Positions 1-7,720 of a stretch of 64,000 nucleotides of DNA are shown one piece after another. The notes beneath the pieces are model-generated. The model had not been told where the DNA came from, made no database searches, and was given only the letters and a program-made list of their open reading frames with translations. How positions within the stretch are numbered: the stretch's first letter is position 1; the number at the start of each line of letters is the position of its first letter. This stretch comes from an uncultured Lachnospiraceae bacterium (GTDB taxonomy: Bacteria > Bacillota > Clostridia > Lachnospirales > Lachnospiraceae): contig CAMWKB010000002.1 of the NCBI GenBank assembly GCA_947174705.1, forward strand, positions 21,248 through 85,247, given 5' to 3'. The position numbers and the translations under genes are program-made.

Positions 1-102
1 CAGCTTACAATCCGCGTTTCCGGATATGCTGTTAATTTCATTAAATTAACACCGGAACAGCAGGCTGATGTTATCTCTCGTACATTCCATGAGAGCATCT
101 AA
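1..102 (+). CDS. pflB: Pyruvate formate-lyase (formate C-acetyltransferase), C-terminal fragment
   Basis: The window opens inside this gene; the last 33 codons read in frame 1 to a TAA. The visible tail carries RVSGYAVNF, the glycyl-radical loop of pyruvate formate-lyase, which converts pyruvate and CoA to acetyl-CoA and formate in the anaerobic cytosol. The Gly in RVSGY is the residue that holds the radical put there by the activase encoded just downstream. Other glycyl-radical enzymes share an RVxGY core, but the tail ending FHESI and the pflA neighbour favour PflB. The N-terminal part lies outside the window. Confidence 0.93.
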   Translation, partial: QLTIRVSGYAVNFIKLTPEQQADVISRTFHESI

Positions 103-136
103 TTATCAGGTGGCTGATTAGTTAACCATTAATATT

Positions 137-179
137 AAAAGCTGCACATTCGTTATATTTAACGGTGTGCAGCTTTTTT
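137..179 (+). terminator. Intrinsic terminator after pflB
   Basis: A stem AAAGCTGCACA / TGTGCAGCTTT encloses an inner CGTTA/TAACG stem and is followed by a run of T. It separates pflB from pflA, so pflA is probably expressed by partial read-through or its own weak promoter. Confidence 0.88.
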
Positions 180-267
180 ATATATAATTTATACTATAAA
201 AGACTGGTTTTTTTATTCATGACAGGGTATACTATACCTATCTATAACAGAAAGAAGGCTATAAACT

Positions 268-1023
268 ATGCAAGGAAGAATTCACTCATTAGAAAGTTTT
301 GGTACGGTAGACGGTCCGGGCGTCCGCTTTGTTGTATTCGTTCAGGGCTGTCCCATGCGATGTGCATATTGCCACAATCCTGATACGTGGGAGATGAACG
401 GCGGCACTTTAATGGAGCCGGAATATATCATTGAGCAGTATGAGCGGAATGTAAGTTTCTATAAAGGAGGCGGAATCACCGTAACAGGCGGGGAACCGCT
501 TATGCAGGTTGACTTTCTCATTGACCTTTTTACACTTGCTAAGAAAAAAGGAATTCACACCTGTATCGATTCCTCCGGAATTGCTTACAAACCGGACGGC
601 AATCCCGAATGGCTTGCCAAACTTGATAAATTAATGACGCTGACCGACCTTGTTATGTTAGATATCAAACACATTGACCCTGAAAAGCATAAGGAACTTA
701 CCAGTCAGCCCAACGAAGGCATACTTGCTTTTGCAGCATATCTGAATGAAAAAAATGTCGATATGTGGATTCGCCATGTTATTGTTCCGGGGCTTACCGA
801 TGATGATGAATATTTGTATAAGCTTGGATATTTTATCGGCCAGTTCAAAAACCTGAAAGCATTGGATGCCCTTCCTTATCACACAATGGGCGAAAATAAA
901 TACCAGAAGTTAGGCATGGAATATAAACTTAAAGGCGTTCCCGCTATGGAAAAGAAACAATTACTTGAGAAAAAAGAAGTTATCCTTGAAGGTATACGCA
1001 AACGCCGCGCGGAACAACAATAA
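268..1023 (+). CDS. pflA: Pyruvate formate-lyase activating enzyme
   Basis: A radical SAM enzyme of 251 residues that abstracts hydrogen from the active-site glycine of PflB. The cluster-binding motif CxxxCxxC is seen at Cys28, Cys32 and Cys35 (CPMRCAYC), preceded by the family signature FGTVDGPGVRFVVF at residues 11-24. The SAM-binding TGGEPL motif follows around residue 74. Length is typical of PflA and it directly follows pflB. An A/G-rich ribosome binding site (AAAGAAGG) precedes the ATG. Its electron donor is normally a reduced ferredoxin or flavodoxin, and a ferredoxin gene lies about 245 bases downstream. Confidence 0.95.
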   Translation: MQGRIHSLESFGTVDGPGVRFVVFVQGCPMRCAYCHNPDTWEMNGGTLMEPEYIIEQYERNVSFYKGGGITVTGGEPLMQVDFLIDLFTLAKKKGIHTCIDSSGIAYKPDGNPEWLAKLDKLMTLTDLVMLDIKHIDPEKHKELTSQPNEGILAFAAYLNEKNVDMWIRHVIVPGLTDDDEYLYKLGYFIGQFKNLKALDALPYHTMGENKYQKLGMEYKLKGVPAMEKKQLLEKKEVILEGIRKRRAEQQ

Positions 1024-1085
1024 AATCCAGCATTGCAAGGATTCTGTTACGATAAATAATATATACCGGGGGAGGAGGAATACAT

Positions 1086-1184
1086 ATGGAAACAATTATA
1101 ACAATTGCTTTTGTAGTAGTTGCAGGAATAGCTATTATCGGCAATCTTATTAAGATGAAAAAGAAAAAAGATGACGAGAAATAA
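1086..1184 (+). CDS. Small single-pass membrane protein (32 aa), unknown function
   Basis: A 32-codon frame begins at an ATG seven bases after a very strong ribosome binding site (GGGGGAGGAGG). The product has a two-residue lead, one hydrophobic segment (about residues 3-22, IITIAFVVVAGIAIIGNLI) and a tail of five lysines plus acidic residues, the look of a single-pass inner-membrane peptide with a cytosolic basic end. It lies between pflA and a ferredoxin. The size recalls FeoB-associated small membrane proteins, but the cysteines of those are absent. The translation signals make expression likely; function is unknown. Confidence 0.7.
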   Translation: METIITIAFVVVAGIAIIGNLIKMKKKKDDEK

Positions 1185-1218
1185 GCTTGTATATTCTTCA
1201 TTTTTATATTAGAATATA

Positions 1219-1237
1219 AGTGATAAATTTTATCACT
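1219..1237. promoter_or_regulatory. 19-bp perfect palindrome upstream of ferredoxin (candidate operator)
   Basis: AGTGATAAA and TTTATCACT flank a central T, 31 bases before the ferredoxin ATG. A weak promoter (TTGTAT at 1188-1193, TAGAAT at 1210-1215, spacer 16) would place the palindrome over the start of transcription, a usual repressor position. The half-site resembles CRP/FNR-type GTGA/TCAC sites but the spacing differs, so the regulator is not named. Confidence 0.45.
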
Positions 1238-1268
1238 ATGCTTATACAACTATAAGGAGGATATGATT

Positions 1269-1439
1269 ATGGCATACGTAATTGGCGATGCTTGTGTAGC
1301 ATGCGGCGCTTGTGAAGCTCAGTGCCCGGTAGGAGCTATCAGCATGGGAGATGGCAAATTTGAAATCGATGCTGATAAGTGTATCGATTGTGGTTCTTGT
1401 GCAGGAACATGCCCGACAGGCGCTATTTCTCAGGCTTAA
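1269..1439 (+). CDS. Clostridial-type 2[4Fe-4S] ferredoxin
   Basis: A 56-residue cytosolic electron carrier with two CxxCxxCxxxCP motifs: Cys9/12/15/19 (CVACGACEAQCP) and Cys38/41/44/48 (CIDCGSCAGTCP). Each ligates one [4Fe-4S] cluster together with the last cysteine of the other motif. The length and internal two-fold repeat are those of clostridial ferredoxin, which serves low-potential reactions such as pyruvate oxidation and hydrogenase. The chosen ATG lies eight bases after AAGGAGG; another in-frame ATG at 1263 is too near that site. It ends before a strong terminator and is probably a single-gene unit. Confidence 0.95.
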   Translation: MAYVIGDACVACGACEAQCPVGAISMGDGKFEIDADKCIDCGSCAGTCPTGAISQA

Positions 1440-1457
1440 TTAACCACAGATAATTGC

Positions 1458-1498
1458 AAAAGGCCTTCATCCAACCAAAAACGGATGAAGGTCTTTTT
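1458..1498 (+). terminator. Intrinsic terminator after ferredoxin
   Basis: A 14-bp stem, AAAGGCCTTCATCC against GGATGAAGGTCTTT, closes a 10-base loop and is followed by T-rich sequence. It sits between convergent genes and the opposite strand also has T's after the stem, so it may serve the MerR-type gene too. Confidence 0.9.
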
Positions 1499-1522
1499 AT
1501 TTAGTATAATAATATAAAGCCC

Positions 1523-2155
1523 TCAACTCTGATTACCGATAAAGCCTTTCTTGTTTCTTCTTTTACGTTCTTTTTTAGGCGGTTTTTCCTTAATTTTATA
1601 ATGCTGTCTAAGCATTTCATCAATTTTACGGTAATGTTCCTCTTCATTTTTCCAATGTTCTTCCTCACGCTCATCTCTGGCGCGGAACTGATAGTCTAAC
1701 TCTTTCAGAACGCTTTCTTTTATCTCGGCACACATATCCCGGTTGGCGCTCTTTACGCTTTCCGTTATCATATGCTGAAGCAGATATTGTAACCGCTTAG
1801 CCTTTTCTTCCTTAACATTATCATCCGATAGAGAAACAATAAATTTCTGCCGCTTGCCGAGCATATAATCTGCGGCTTTCTCCTCCGCCTGAAGCGTCTC
1901 TGAATCCTTATTTTCGTTTTCGGTAATTGAATCGTCTTTTTGCAGAATACTCCTAATCGCTTTCAATTGCAGCCCTTGTTCCTTTAACATCTTAATTTCC
2001 CTAAACTGCTTCACATCCTCCATTGTATAATACCTATGCCCCATTTCATTTCTTTTAATCGGGAGCTGCAATTCCTCTTCCCAATACCTGAGAACATGTG
2101 TTTCTACCTGTACCTGCTTTGCTGCTTCTGAAATTAATAAGGTCTCTTGATTCAT
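1523..2155 (-). CDS. MerR-type helix-turn-helix protein with charged coiled-coil tail
   Basis: A 210-residue protein. Residues about 7-75 form a MerR-type winged helix-turn-helix (ISEAAKQVQVETHVLRYWE, then GHRYYTMEDV and MLKEQGLQLKAI). The rest is highly charged and predicted helical (EEEHWKNEEEHYRKIDE), ending in a very basic tail (KKERKRRNKKG). A longer frame starts at a TTG at 2191, but that codon lies inside the terminator hairpin of dnaB; the ATG at 2155 follows AGAAAGGGG and is preferred. The layout recalls RacA/DUF3967-type chromosome-associated proteins more than a metal- or drug-sensing MerR, and no effector domain is seen. Its position after dnaB may be coincidental. Confidence 0.8.
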   Translation of the reverse strand: MNQETLLISEAAKQVQVETHVLRYWEEELQLPIKRNEMGHRYYTMEDVKQFREIKMLKEQGLQLKAIRSILQKDDSITENENKDSETLQAEEKAADYMLGKRQKFIVSLSDDNVKEEKAKRLQYLLQHMITESVKSANRDMCAEIKESVLKELDYQFRARDEREEEHWKNEEEHYRKIDEMLRQHYKIKEKPPKKERKRRNKKGFIGNQS

Positions 2156-2177
2156 TTTTATTCCCCTTTCTGCAAAA

Positions 2178-2216
2178 CGCAAAAGAGACAAACCGGCTAT
2201 AGCTTGTCTCTTTTGT
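2178..2216 (-). terminator. Intrinsic terminator after dnaB
   Basis: On the minus strand AAAAGAGACAA and TTGTCTCTTTT flank a short loop and run into T-rich sequence. It closes the gdpP-rplI-dnaB unit and separates it from the MerR-type gene. Confidence 0.85.
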
Positions 2217-2244
2217 ACTTATAATAACTTTTCTTATTACATTT

Positions 2245-3585
2245 CTATTTTTGTAGATTTCCGAACTTTGTAAAGTCAGGAAGCCAGACTAATTCTATGG
2301 TTCCAATCGGGCCGTTTCTCTGCTTGGCAATAATAATTTCGGCAATATTTTTTTTCTCCGTATCCTTGTTATAATAATCGTCTCTGTAAATAAACATTAC
2401 CACATCGGCATCCTGCTCTATCGCTCCGGATTCACGCAAATCCGAAAGCATAGGCCTGTGGTCCGGTCTCTGTTCTACTGCGCGGCTAAGCTGGGATAAC
2501 GCGATTACAGGCACATTCAGTTCCCTTGCCAACGCCTTCAATGAACGCGATATATCGGAAATCTCCTGCTGTCTTGAATCTGTACGTCCGCTGCCGGTCA
2601 TCAACTGAAGATAATCTATTATGATCATTTCCAACCCATGTTCCAGCTTATACTTACGGCATTTGGAACGCAGCTCTGAAATACTTATACCCGGCGTGTC
2701 ATCAATGATCAAATTGGACTTACCGATTAAACCGGCGCTCTCTATGAGTTTCTCCCATTCTTCATCGGAAAGATTTCCCGTTCTGATATGCTGCGAATCA
2801 ACTTTGGATTCCATGGAAAAAAGTCGGTTCACCAACTGCTCTTTTGACATTTCCAGACTGAATATTGCTACCGTCTGATTCTGTTTAAACGCCACATATT
2901 CGGCAATATTAAGCACAAACGCCGTTTTACCCATAGAAGGTCTTGCCGCTACCAGAATAAGGTCTGAAGGCTGCATTCCAGCCGTTCTGTAATCCAAATC
3001 TATAAAACCTGTTGCAACGCCTGTTACATTGCCCTTATTATGGGAGGCTCTCTCGATTCTGTCCATAGCGTTCATAACAATTTGTCTGATTGGGACAAAT
3101 TCATCTGTATTTCTACGCTGTACTAAATCAAATACTCTTTTTTCCGTATTTTCAAGAATACTTTCAAGGCTCTCACGTCCTACATAGCAGGTATTCGCAA
3201 TTTCTTCATTCAGTTTAATAAGTCTGCGGAGAGTGGATTTCTCCGCCACTATATTAGCATAATATTTAATATTGGCAGATGTGGGGACTGCTGTAATCAG
3301 GTCTCTTACAAATTCCAGACTGCTTACCTCCGGCGGCACATCCTTTTCCTTAAGCCTGTCCTGCAAAGTTACAAGATCCACCGGCTTACCCTCATCATTT
3401 AACTCTACCATAGTCTCAAAAAGGATGCCATACTGTTTACTGTAAAAGTCATCGCCCACAATGATTTCAGAAGCTACTATGATCGCTTCCCTGTCCATGA
3501 TCATAGAACCTATGACCGACTGCTCCGCCTCAATGCTGTGTGGCAGTATTCTTTTCAATAATGCCTCTTCCATTGGCTGCGGCAT
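2245..3585 (-). CDS. dnaB: Replicative DNA helicase DnaB
   Basis: The hexameric 5'-3' helicase of the replication fork. The N-terminal primase-binding domain opens with LPHSIEAEQSVIGSM (family signature), and the RecA-like motor has Walker A ARPSMGKT around residues 214-221 and Walker B IIIDYLQLM around 321-329. GTG at 3597 would give the longest frame, but AAGGTGG lies eight bases before the ATG at 3585, giving 446 residues, the usual length. It is last in gdpP-rplI-dnaB, an order shared with many Firmicutes, with the ribosome binding site at the end of rplI. Confidence 0.96.
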   Translation of the reverse strand: MPQPMEEALLKRILPHSIEAEQSVIGSMIMDREAIIVASEIIVGDDFYSKQYGILFETMVELNDEGKPVDLVTLQDRLKEKDVPPEVSSLEFVRDLITAVPTSANIKYYANIVAEKSTLRRLIKLNEEIANTCYVGRESLESILENTEKRVFDLVQRRNTDEFVPIRQIVMNAMDRIERASHNKGNVTGVATGFIDLDYRTAGMQPSDLILVAARPSMGKTAFVLNIAEYVAFKQNQTVAIFSLEMSKEQLVNRLFSMESKVDSQHIRTGNLSDEEWEKLIESAGLIGKSNLIIDDTPGISISELRSKCRKYKLEHGLEMIIIDYLQLMTGSGRTDSRQQEISDISRSLKALARELNVPVIALSQLSRAVEQRPDHRPMLSDLRESGAIEQDADVVMFIYRDDYYNKDTEKKNIAEIIIAKQRNGPIGTIELVWLPDFTKFGNLQK

Positions 3586-3603
3586 ATCTAATCCCACCTT
3601 CTA

Positions 3604-4050
3604 TTATTCTTCAATAACCTTTACCTTAAGCTTAGCGTTTACCTTAGGATGAAGCTTAACCGTAACTTCATATGCTCCTAATGCCTTAATCGGCTCCGGT
3701 AATTGGATTTTCTTCTTATCTAACTCTAAATCGCATTGTTTCTTGGCCTCGGCTGCAATTTCCTTAGATGAAATAGAGCCAAAAGTTTTGCCGCCTTCAC
3801 CTGACTTCATTTTAACCACTACTTCTTTGGTCTCTAAAACCTTAGCAAGCTCTTTTGCAGCCTCTAACAATTCCTGTGCCTTTTTCTCTTCATTGGCCTT
3901 TTGCAGCTTTAAATCATTCATGTTCTTGGAATTTGCTTCTACGCCAACCTTCTTAGGCAGGATAAAGTTTCTGGCATAACCATCGCTTACATCTACGATC
4001 TCACCCTGCTTACCTAACGATTTAACATCCTGTAATAAAATAATCTTCAT
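3604..4050 (-). CDS. rplI: 50S ribosomal protein L9
   Basis: 148 residues. The N-terminal signature MKIILLQDVKSLGKQGEIVDVSDGYARNFI is complete up to the conserved GYARNFLxPxxxA region, followed by the long connecting helix rich in Lys and Glu (residues about 45-75) and the C-terminal domain with GKTFGSIS. L9 bridges the L1 stalk base and affects translational fidelity. A GAAAGGTG ribosome binding site precedes the ATG. It sits between gdpP and dnaB with short gaps, so co-transcription is expected. Confidence 0.97.
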   Translation of the reverse strand: MKIILLQDVKSLGKQGEIVDVSDGYARNFILPKKVGVEANSKNMNDLKLQKANEEKKAQELLEAAKELAKVLETKEVVVKMKSGEGGKTFGSISSKEIAAEAKKQCDLELDKKKIQLPEPIKALGAYEVTVKLHPKVNAKLKVKVIEE

Positions 4051-4102
4051 TGTATTGTCACACCTTTCTCATAGGATATCATTCATGTATTTACGCATAA
4101 TA

Positions 4103-6157
4103 CTAACTTAGCTCTCCCTCTTCAATCATGGTATCCAGCGTATTTTTGATCACTATTATTCCTCCGTCAAAACTGCTGTCCCTTAACTGACATCCTGCCA
4201 TAGTCATATGACCGCCGCCGCCCATGCGCTCCATGATAACCTGTACGTTAACCTCATCGATAGAACGTGCAGAAATGTATATCAATCCGTCATATTCGGT
4301 AAGTACGAAACTTGCCTTGACGCCTTTGATATTCAACAGCTCATTTGCCGCCTGCGCTCCTACAACGGTAGGACTCTGTACATGTTCTCCATGACAGATG
4401 GAAATGGCATATGACTGTCTGTATATTTCAGCCTGACTGACAGCATCCGCTTTAGCTTTATATTCCGCCGCATCATCCCTAAAGAGCTTACGTATCCAAG
4501 TCACGTCAGCGCCGTTTCTCCTAAGATATGCCGCTGCTTCAAAAGTTCTTACGCCCGTCTTAGTCATAAAATTATTGGTATCAATCATAATACCTGCATA
4601 AAGACAGGCTGCCTCTTCGGATTTAAGTTTCATTCCGTCACTTATATACTGCAAAATTTCGGAAACCATTTCACAGGTAGAAGAGGCATAGGCTTCGACA
4701 TAGGAAAGTGTCGCATTTTCAATGACCTCAGCCCCCTGTCTATGATGGTCTAATACTACAATTGAATTACAGTGTTTAAGTAAGTCCGGACACTCCGTAA
4801 TACTGGGTTTATTAACGTCTACAACAACCAAAACCGCATTGTTTCCAATCATCTCTATTGCCTGAGTGCCGCTTATGATCATATCGTCCTCATAATTGTC
4901 ATTGTTTCTGAACATATCCACCATAGGCTGCATGGAAGCAGTAACATTATTCAGTACAATATGCGCCTGTTTGCCAAGCGCGGCAGCAATGCGGTAAATT
5001 CCAATCGATGCTCCAAAGCTGTCGGTATCACCCAAATGGTGCCCCATAACATAAATCTCATCCTTAACGGAAATAATTTCCCTAAGGGCATGCGCCTTTA
5101 CTCTGGCTTTAACGCGGGTACTCTTCTCAACCTGCTGGCTCTTACCACCGTAATAAATAATATTTTCAGGCATCTTGACAACCGCCTGGTCGCCGCCGCG
5201 TCCGAGTGCCAAATCTATTGCATTTCTTGCAAATTCATAATTCTGTGCATAAGTAAGACCGCTCAAACCAACTCCTACGCTGATGGTAACCGCCATCTCA
5301 TTGCCTATATTAACGGTCTTAACATCCTCTAATATATCAAAACGGCTTTCCTGAAGAAGCGAAACCGCCTTTTTCCTCATAACCACCAGATATTTATCTT
5401 TCTCCATCTTCTTACAGATGCCATCCAGTGACGCAATATACTTATTTACTTTCCTGTCTATTAAAGCAATCAGCAAAGACCTTCTGACCTCTTCTACGCT
5501 TTCTAACGCTTCTTCATAGTTATCCAGATAAATAAGCGCAACTGCAAGACTCTGGTCGTCCACTTCCTGGAGAGCTATCTTAAGTGCGGTTTCATCGAAC
5601 AAATACAGCGCAATTAAATAACCTTCATAGTCTTTGGCTTCGATAATATCGCTGTTCTGGGCCATTTCCTTTAAGGAAATTTTCTTCAGCTTCGCAGTGT
5701 AATTACTTGGTCCATACTCCACGCTGAACTCGGCTTCATCTTCCCCATTCACGCCCGGAAGCCTTTCTTTAGTAATAGATGGAAAAATAGTGGTTATGGA
5801 TTTCCTATAACCTTTTTCTTTATCAACCGCTTTCTCAAATGCAATATTAGTCCAGATAATTTTCCCTGCGTCATCTAACAGCGCATGAGGCAGATCCAGG
5901 TCACGTAGCAGCCGCCTCTGTATCTGACCATATTGCGTCGCAAAGCTAATCAGTTCATTAATAATAATAGGCTTATTATAGAACATCAAAGCAATAGTAA
6001 TTGCAAAATAAAACACCAGAAAGCAGGTCAGTACCATCCCTGCACGATAATTAATTAAATAAATAAGTAAATCTACCGCTATTAATAAAAATCCAAGGTA
6101 TAAAGAAGACTGCAAATATGACTTCAATCTTCCTTTTAATTTTACACTATTTTTCAT
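4103..6157 (-). CDS. gdpP: Cyclic-di-AMP phosphodiesterase GdpP (DHH/DHHA1)
   Basis: A membrane phosphodiesterase that opens c-di-AMP to pApA. The domains, in order, are two membrane segments (about residues 12-60), a degenerate PAS-like region (about 75-170), a degenerate GGDEF-like domain (about 175-325) without an intact GGDEF motif, and the DHH domain with MGHHLGDTDS near 372 and DHHRQG near 471. The DHHA1 domain follows, with GGGGH near 640. Two ATGs are adjacent; the second is better spaced from AAGAGG, giving 684 residues. The DHH, HxxDxD and GGGGH residues needed for catalysis are all present. The matching cyclase cdaA is also in the window. Confidence 0.95.
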   Translation of the reverse strand: MKNSVKLKGRLKSYLQSSLYLGFLLIAVDLLIYLINYRAGMVLTCFLVFYFAITIALMFYNKPIIINELISFATQYGQIQRRLLRDLDLPHALLDDAGKIIWTNIAFEKAVDKEKGYRKSITTIFPSITKERLPGVNGEDEAEFSVEYGPSNYTAKLKKISLKEMAQNSDIIEAKDYEGYLIALYLFDETALKIALQEVDDQSLAVALIYLDNYEEALESVEEVRRSLLIALIDRKVNKYIASLDGICKKMEKDKYLVVMRKKAVSLLQESRFDILEDVKTVNIGNEMAVTISVGVGLSGLTYAQNYEFARNAIDLALGRGGDQAVVKMPENIIYYGGKSQQVEKSTRVKARVKAHALREIISVKDEIYVMGHHLGDTDSFGASIGIYRIAAALGKQAHIVLNNVTASMQPMVDMFRNNDNYEDDMIISGTQAIEMIGNNAVLVVVDVNKPSITECPDLLKHCNSIVVLDHHRQGAEVIENATLSYVEAYASSTCEMVSEILQYISDGMKLKSEEAACLYAGIMIDTNNFMTKTGVRTFEAAAYLRRNGADVTWIRKLFRDDAAEYKAKADAVSQAEIYRQSYAISICHGEHVQSPTVVGAQAANELLNIKGVKASFVLTEYDGLIYISARSIDEVNVQVIMERMGGGGHMTMAGCQLRDSSFDGGIIVIKNTLDTMIEEGELS

Positions 6158-6311
6158 CATAACCTCTTGTCGTATGTCCTAACGCTATACACACTATCCC
6201 AGTTTTATGATTACATAACAACATTAAGTATATCATTTTTTGGCAATATGTGCCACATCAATATATTGTGCTATTTTGATATAATGTGACAGATATAGTA
6301 CAATTAATAAA

Positions 6312-6342
6312 AAATAAAGACGGAGCATATACACTCCGTCTT
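6312..6342 (-). terminator. Intrinsic terminator of the rpsF-ssb-rpsR operon
   Basis: A stem AAGACGGAG / CTCCGTCTT is followed on the minus strand by a T-rich run, 25 bases after the rpsR stop. Confidence 0.92.
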
Positions 6343-6366
6343 CAAATAAATCTCTGATTTTTCAAT

Positions 6367-6630
6367 TTAGTCCTGTACGTAAGGCATAATTGCAATGTGT
6401 CTTGCACGTTTGATCGCTACTGTAAGAGCTCTCTGATGCTTTGCACAGTTTCCGGTGATTCTTCTGGGAAGAATCTTACCTCTTTCAGAAATATATCTTT
6501 TTAATTTATTTACGTCTTTGTAATCAATTACGTTATCTTTACCGCAAAATACACAGACTTTCTTTCTTCTACGGATTCCGCCTTTTCTCTTTGCAGGGAA
6601 ATCAGGCTTCTCTGTCTTATTATAAGCCAT
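6367..6630 (-). CDS. rpsR: 30S ribosomal protein S18
   Basis: 87 residues with the S18 core: a CxxC-like start ([14 protein letters not shown]), [18 protein letters not shown] and [23 protein letters not shown] near the C terminus. S18 pairs with S6 on the small-subunit platform, and S6 is the first gene of the same operon. AGGAGG precedes the ATG. A basic N-terminal extension ([11 protein letters not shown]) is usual for the family. Confidence 0.97.
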   Translation of the reverse strand: MAYNKTEKPDFPAKRKGGIRRRKKVCVFCGKDNVIDYKDVNKLKRYISERGKILPRRITGNCAKHQRALTVAIKRARHIAIMPYVQD

Positions 6631-6651
6631 CTTAATTACCTCCTATTATAA

Positions 6652-7095
6652 TTAATTGAATGGCAGTTCCTCGTCTATTCCGTCCGGAATATTCATGAAA
6701 CCATCACCGGCTGCCATTGGCTCAGGCCGGCTGCCTGCTGAGGCGTATCCCCCGTCTCCTGCAGGAGCGCTGTTCTTACTCTCTGCAAATTCCTGATCTT
6801 CTACAACTACATCAGTAGTATATACTCTGACGCCGTCCTTATTGGTATAACTTCCTGTCTGGATGCGTCCTGTCACTGCAATCTTAATTCCCTTATGGAA
6901 ATATTTCTCCGCAAACTCTCCTGCTCTTCCAAATGCTACACAGTTAATAAAATCTGCGGTATTCTCATCTCCATTACGATTAAATCTACGGTCAACAGCT
7001 AATGTATATCTGGCAATCGCCATTGCATTTTCACCCTGAGAGTATCTTACTTCAGGATCACGGGTCAAACGTCCCATAAGAATAACTTTATTCAT
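6652..7095 (-). CDS. ssb: Single-stranded DNA-binding protein
   Basis: 147 residues: an OB-fold domain (residues 1-105, starting MNKVILMGRLTRDPEVRY and containing FINCVAFGRAGEFAEKYFHKG), a Gly/Ala-rich linker and an acidic tip EELPFN that matches the partner-docking tail. It coats single-stranded DNA in replication and repair. It lies between rpsF and rpsR as in most Firmicutes. Confidence 0.97.
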   Translation of the reverse strand: MNKVILMGRLTRDPEVRYSQGENAMAIARYTLAVDRRFNRNGDENTADFINCVAFGRAGEFAEKYFHKGIKIAVTGRIQTGSYTNKDGVRVYTTDVVVEDQEFAESKNSAPAGDGGYASAGSRPEPMAAGDGFMNIPDGIDEELPFN

Positions 7096-7111
7096 TAAGT
7101 ACCTCTTTCTA

Positions 7112-7402
7112 CTATTTCTCGTCTTGTCTTATGCACAAGTATCTGATCACATTGTCCATAATACGAATACGGCTCTCAATTTCAGCCGGAACAGTGCTCT
7201 CAGCGTCGAACTGGATAAAGTAATAGAAAGCTTCTTTCATTTTCTGTACTTCATAAGCTAATCTCTTCTTACCCCAGTCATCAACGTTCGTAACTTGTCC
7301 ACCGAATCTCTCGATAAGCCCTTTGCATTTTTCTAATGTTGCGGCTCTGTCTTCGTCTTCGATTTTCGCACTAACAACAACGGCTAATTCATATTTGTTC
7401 AT
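7112..7402 (-). CDS. rpsF: 30S ribosomal protein S6
   Basis: 96 residues with the S6 fold signature MNKYELAVVVSAKIEDEDRA and the WGKKRLAYEVQKMKEAFYYFIQFDAE core. S6 binds S18 and the central domain of 16S rRNA. The ATG follows AAAAGGAGG. First gene of rpsF-ssb-rpsR; a good promoter and an 80-base leader lie upstream. Confidence 0.97.
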   Translation of the reverse strand: MNKYELAVVVSAKIEDEDRAATLEKCKGLIERFGGQVTNVDDWGKKRLAYEVQKMKEAFYYFIQFDAESTVPAEIESRIRIMDNVIRYLCIRQDEK

Positions 7403-7483
7403 GCCTGTTACCTCCTTTTGGTCTCTGGCCCCTTTTTACAGGAGCAAGGAATTTTGACTGTTTGTTATAAAATAACACTACGG
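7403..7483 (-). promoter_or_regulatory. 5' leader of rpsF (possible S6:S18 autoregulatory RNA)
   Basis: About 80 transcribed bases lie between the promoter and rpsF. A GCTCCT/AGGGGC hairpin (one G-U pair) with a six-base loop is visible, and an unpaired CCG occurs near the 5' end. Many bacteria use an S6:S18-binding leader with a CCG motif here; the match to that consensus is not convincing by eye. Confidence 0.3.
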
Positions 7484-7489
7484 ACTAAT

Positions 7490-7518
7490 ATAATATCATA
7501 AATATATAGGAATTTCAA
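7490..7518 (-). promoter_or_regulatory. SigA-type promoter of rpsF operon
   Basis: TTGAAA (7513-7518) and TATTAT (7490-7495) are separated by 17 bases on the minus strand. The -35 box overlaps the stop end of the DUF951 gene. Confidence 0.75.
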
Positions 7519-7697
7519 GTCTTTGGCAAAATTTCTTTTACATTTTTTTCAAGCTGTCTACGGGCAATCATGATCTGATGCCCACAGCCTGCACACTTTA
7601 AACGAAAATCCGCACCAATCCGCAGCACTTCCCATTCCTTTGATCCGCAAGGGTGCTGCTTCTTTAATTTAAGTACATCCCCTATCTGAATGTCCAT
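7515..7697 (-). CDS. DUF951 family small protein (YyzM-like)
   Basis: 60 residues matching DUF951: IGDVLKLKKQHPCGSKEWEVLRIGADFRLKCAGCGHQIMI, with HPCGxxxW and the CxGC pair that may bind metal. No function is known for the family. In Firmicutes it is commonly found near rpsF. GGAGG precedes the ATG. It likely shares a transcript with the sirtuin gene upstream (23-base gap). Confidence 0.88.
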   Translation of the reverse strand: MDIQIGDVLKLKKQHPCGSKEWEVLRIGADFRLKCAGCGHQIMIARRQLEKNVKEILPKT

Positions 7698-7720
7698 CTA
7701 TAATCCTCCATGCTTTCAAT

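Noticed and set aside
2156..2191. Longer MerR-type protein starting at a TTG at 2191
   Set aside because: The codon is inside the dnaB terminator hairpin and has no ribosome binding site.
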